Below, in pieces: positions 63,131 through 64,000 of a stretch of 64,000 nt of DNA; within the stretch, counting starts at the first letter, position 1; each line of letters opens with the position of its first letter. The notes beneath the pieces were generated by a model that was not told the origin of the DNA, did not search any database, and saw nothing but the letters and a program-made list of their open reading frames with translations. Origin of the DNA: Acidimicrobiales bacterium (GTDB lineage: Bacteria > Actinomycetota > Acidimicrobiia > Acidimicrobiales > SZUA-35); NCBI GenBank assembly GCA_041394265.1, contig JAWKIO010000005.1:4774001-4838000 (forward strand). The letters run 5' to 3'. The position numbers and the translations under genes were made by a program.

Positions 63131-64000
63131 ATGCCATCGCTTTCCGGTCCTGACCGCGCGGTCGTCGTCGATCTGCGCTCCGACACCGTCACCCAACCCA
63201 CCGACGCGATGTGGGATGCCATGCGGTCGTCTCCGCTCGGAGACGACGTGATGGGCGATGACCCGACGATCAACGAACTCGAGGCGTTCGCCGCCGACCT
63301 GCTCGGGAAGGAGGCCGCCGTCTTCGCCAGCTCGGGCACGCAGTCGAACCTCATCGGCATCCTCGCTCACTGTGGCCGGGGCGACGAGTACCTCGTCGGC
63401 CAACACGCACACACCTATCGGATGGAGGGCGGGGGAGCGGCGGTGCTCGGGAGCGTCCAGCCCCAGCCCATCACCAACCAGCCCGACGGCACCCTCGACC
63501 TCGACGAGGTGCGGGCCAACATCAAGCCCCACGCCAATCCGCACTACGCCATGTCTCGGCTGCTGGCGCTCGAGAACACCTGGAACGGACGGGTGTTGTC
63601 GCTCGACTACCAACAGCGTGCCGGGGAACTGGCACGCGAGCACAGGCTCGGATTCCACCTCGACGGCGCCCGCTTCTTTCACGCCGTGGTCGCACTCGGT
63701 TCCACTCCGGCCGAGGTCGCCGAACCGTACGATTCGGTGTCGATCTGTCTGTCGAAGGGACTCGGTTGCCCTGTGGGCTCGCTGCTCGTCGGCTCCGAGG
63801 CGTTGGTCGCCAAAGCCCGACGCACTCGCAAGATGGTGGGCGGTGGTTTGCGTCAGGCCGGCGTCATCGGCGGCGCCGGTCTCTACGCCCTGCAGCACAA
63901 CGTCGAGCGAATGGCCGACGACCATCGGCGGGCTCGCAGGTTGGCCGAAGGACTCGCAGCGATCGACGGCATTCGAGTCGACCTCGACGCTGTACAGACC
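63131..64000 (+). CDS. ltaE: Low-specificity L-threonine aldolase (3' end outside window)
   Basis: The first 290 residues of an aspartate-aminotransferase-fold enzyme; the frame is still open at the right edge (usual length ~340). DLRSDTVTQPTDAMWDAM opens it, followed by GDDVMGDDPTINELEAFAADLLGKEAAVF, HLDGARFFHA (PLP Asp) and SICLSKGLGCPVGS with the Schiff-base Lys209. It splits threonine or allo-threonine to glycine and acetaldehyde. It starts 4 bp after the thioesterase-fold gene. Confidence 0.92.
   Translation, partial: MPSLSGPDRAVVVDLRSDTVTQPTDAMWDAMRSSPLGDDVMGDDPTINELEAFAADLLGKEAAVFASSGTQSNLIGILAHCGRGDEYLVGQHAHTYRMEGGGAAVLGSVQPQPITNQPDGTLDLDEVRANIKPHANPHYAMSRLLALENTWNGRVLSLDYQQRAGELAREHRLGFHLDGARFFHAVVALGSTPAEVAEPYDSVSICLSKGLGCPVGSLLVGSEALVAKARRTRKMVGGGLRQAGVIGGAGLYALQHNVERMADDHRRARRLAEGLAAIDGIRVDLDAVQT

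Overview
This is a GC-rich (roughly two-thirds G+C), densely packed bacterial chromosome segment. Many start codons are GTG, many adjacent genes overlap through ATGA or GTGA, and the content is actinobacterial: a CvnABCD-type signalling operon, a DUF222/HNH endonuclease, a DinB/DUF664 protein, a PaaX-like regulator, a YpfJ-type zinc peptidase and several fatty-acyl/enoyl-CoA enzymes. The flavour (DUF4214 surface protein, DUF4388 protein, K+-type membrane pyrophosphatase, fused hydantoinase/oxoprolinase) fits an uncultured or marine/freshwater member of the Acidimicrobiia, but that placement is inference. I recognised no rRNA, tRNA, CRISPR array, insertion sequence or prophage.

Layout. 1-4.9 kb: tail of an SNF2 helicase with a small basic partner, a TauD-type dioxygenase, a DinB protein, a small membrane protein and an HNH/DUF222 nuclease. 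5.2-12.9 kb: a small protein that aligns end to end with photoactive yellow protein (PYP), then a PAS-PP2C phosphatase, a fused HyuA-HyuB hydantoinase/oxoprolinase and a lone molybdenum-hydroxylase large subunit; the last three overlap. 13.3-18.1 kb: FAD amine oxidase, GNAT acetyltransferase and a YdiJ-like FAD/Fe-S dehydrogenase. 18-25 kb: acyl-CoA ligase, HugZ/DUF2470-like protein, SpoU methyltransferase, flavodoxin-like protein, PaaX-like regulator, HAD phosphatase, amidase. 25.3-28.8 kb: four translationally coupled genes: an S51-like domain fused to a CysRS-type C-terminal tail, pseudouridine-5'-phosphate glycosidase, a hexapeptide acyltransferase and a lipoprotein. 28.8-38.5 kb: YpfJ-like peptidase, a PLP enzyme, a secreted DUF4214 metalloprotease-like protein, a divergent short Glu-dehydrogenase-like protein, an EVE-domain protein, membrane pyrophosphatase and an M18 aminopeptidase. 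38.7-44.8 kb: gltB-gltD. 44.9-49.0 kb: DUF4388 protein divergent from a cvnABCD-type operon. 49-64 kb: SDR, nitroreductase, hydrolase, PAP2_3 membrane enzyme, DUF5522, two crotonases, gamma-glutamyltransferase, GDPD, SEC-C protein, acyl-CoA ligase, thioesterase-fold protein and a truncated threonine aldolase.

Most notable are (i) the PYP-like protein, which keeps the chromophore cysteine and its tyrosine and glutamate partners and lies directly upstream of a PAS-PP2C phosphatase, suggesting a light- or ligand-gated partner-switching input joined to a catabolic cluster; (ii) a CvnA kinase with almost no extracellular sensor; (iii) the S51/CysRS-tail fusion in a nucleoside-salvage-like operon; and (iv) repeated duplication of gene 3' ends, at least three times over stop codons, plus a 0.75-kb nested minisatellite between 59.9 and 60.7 kb.
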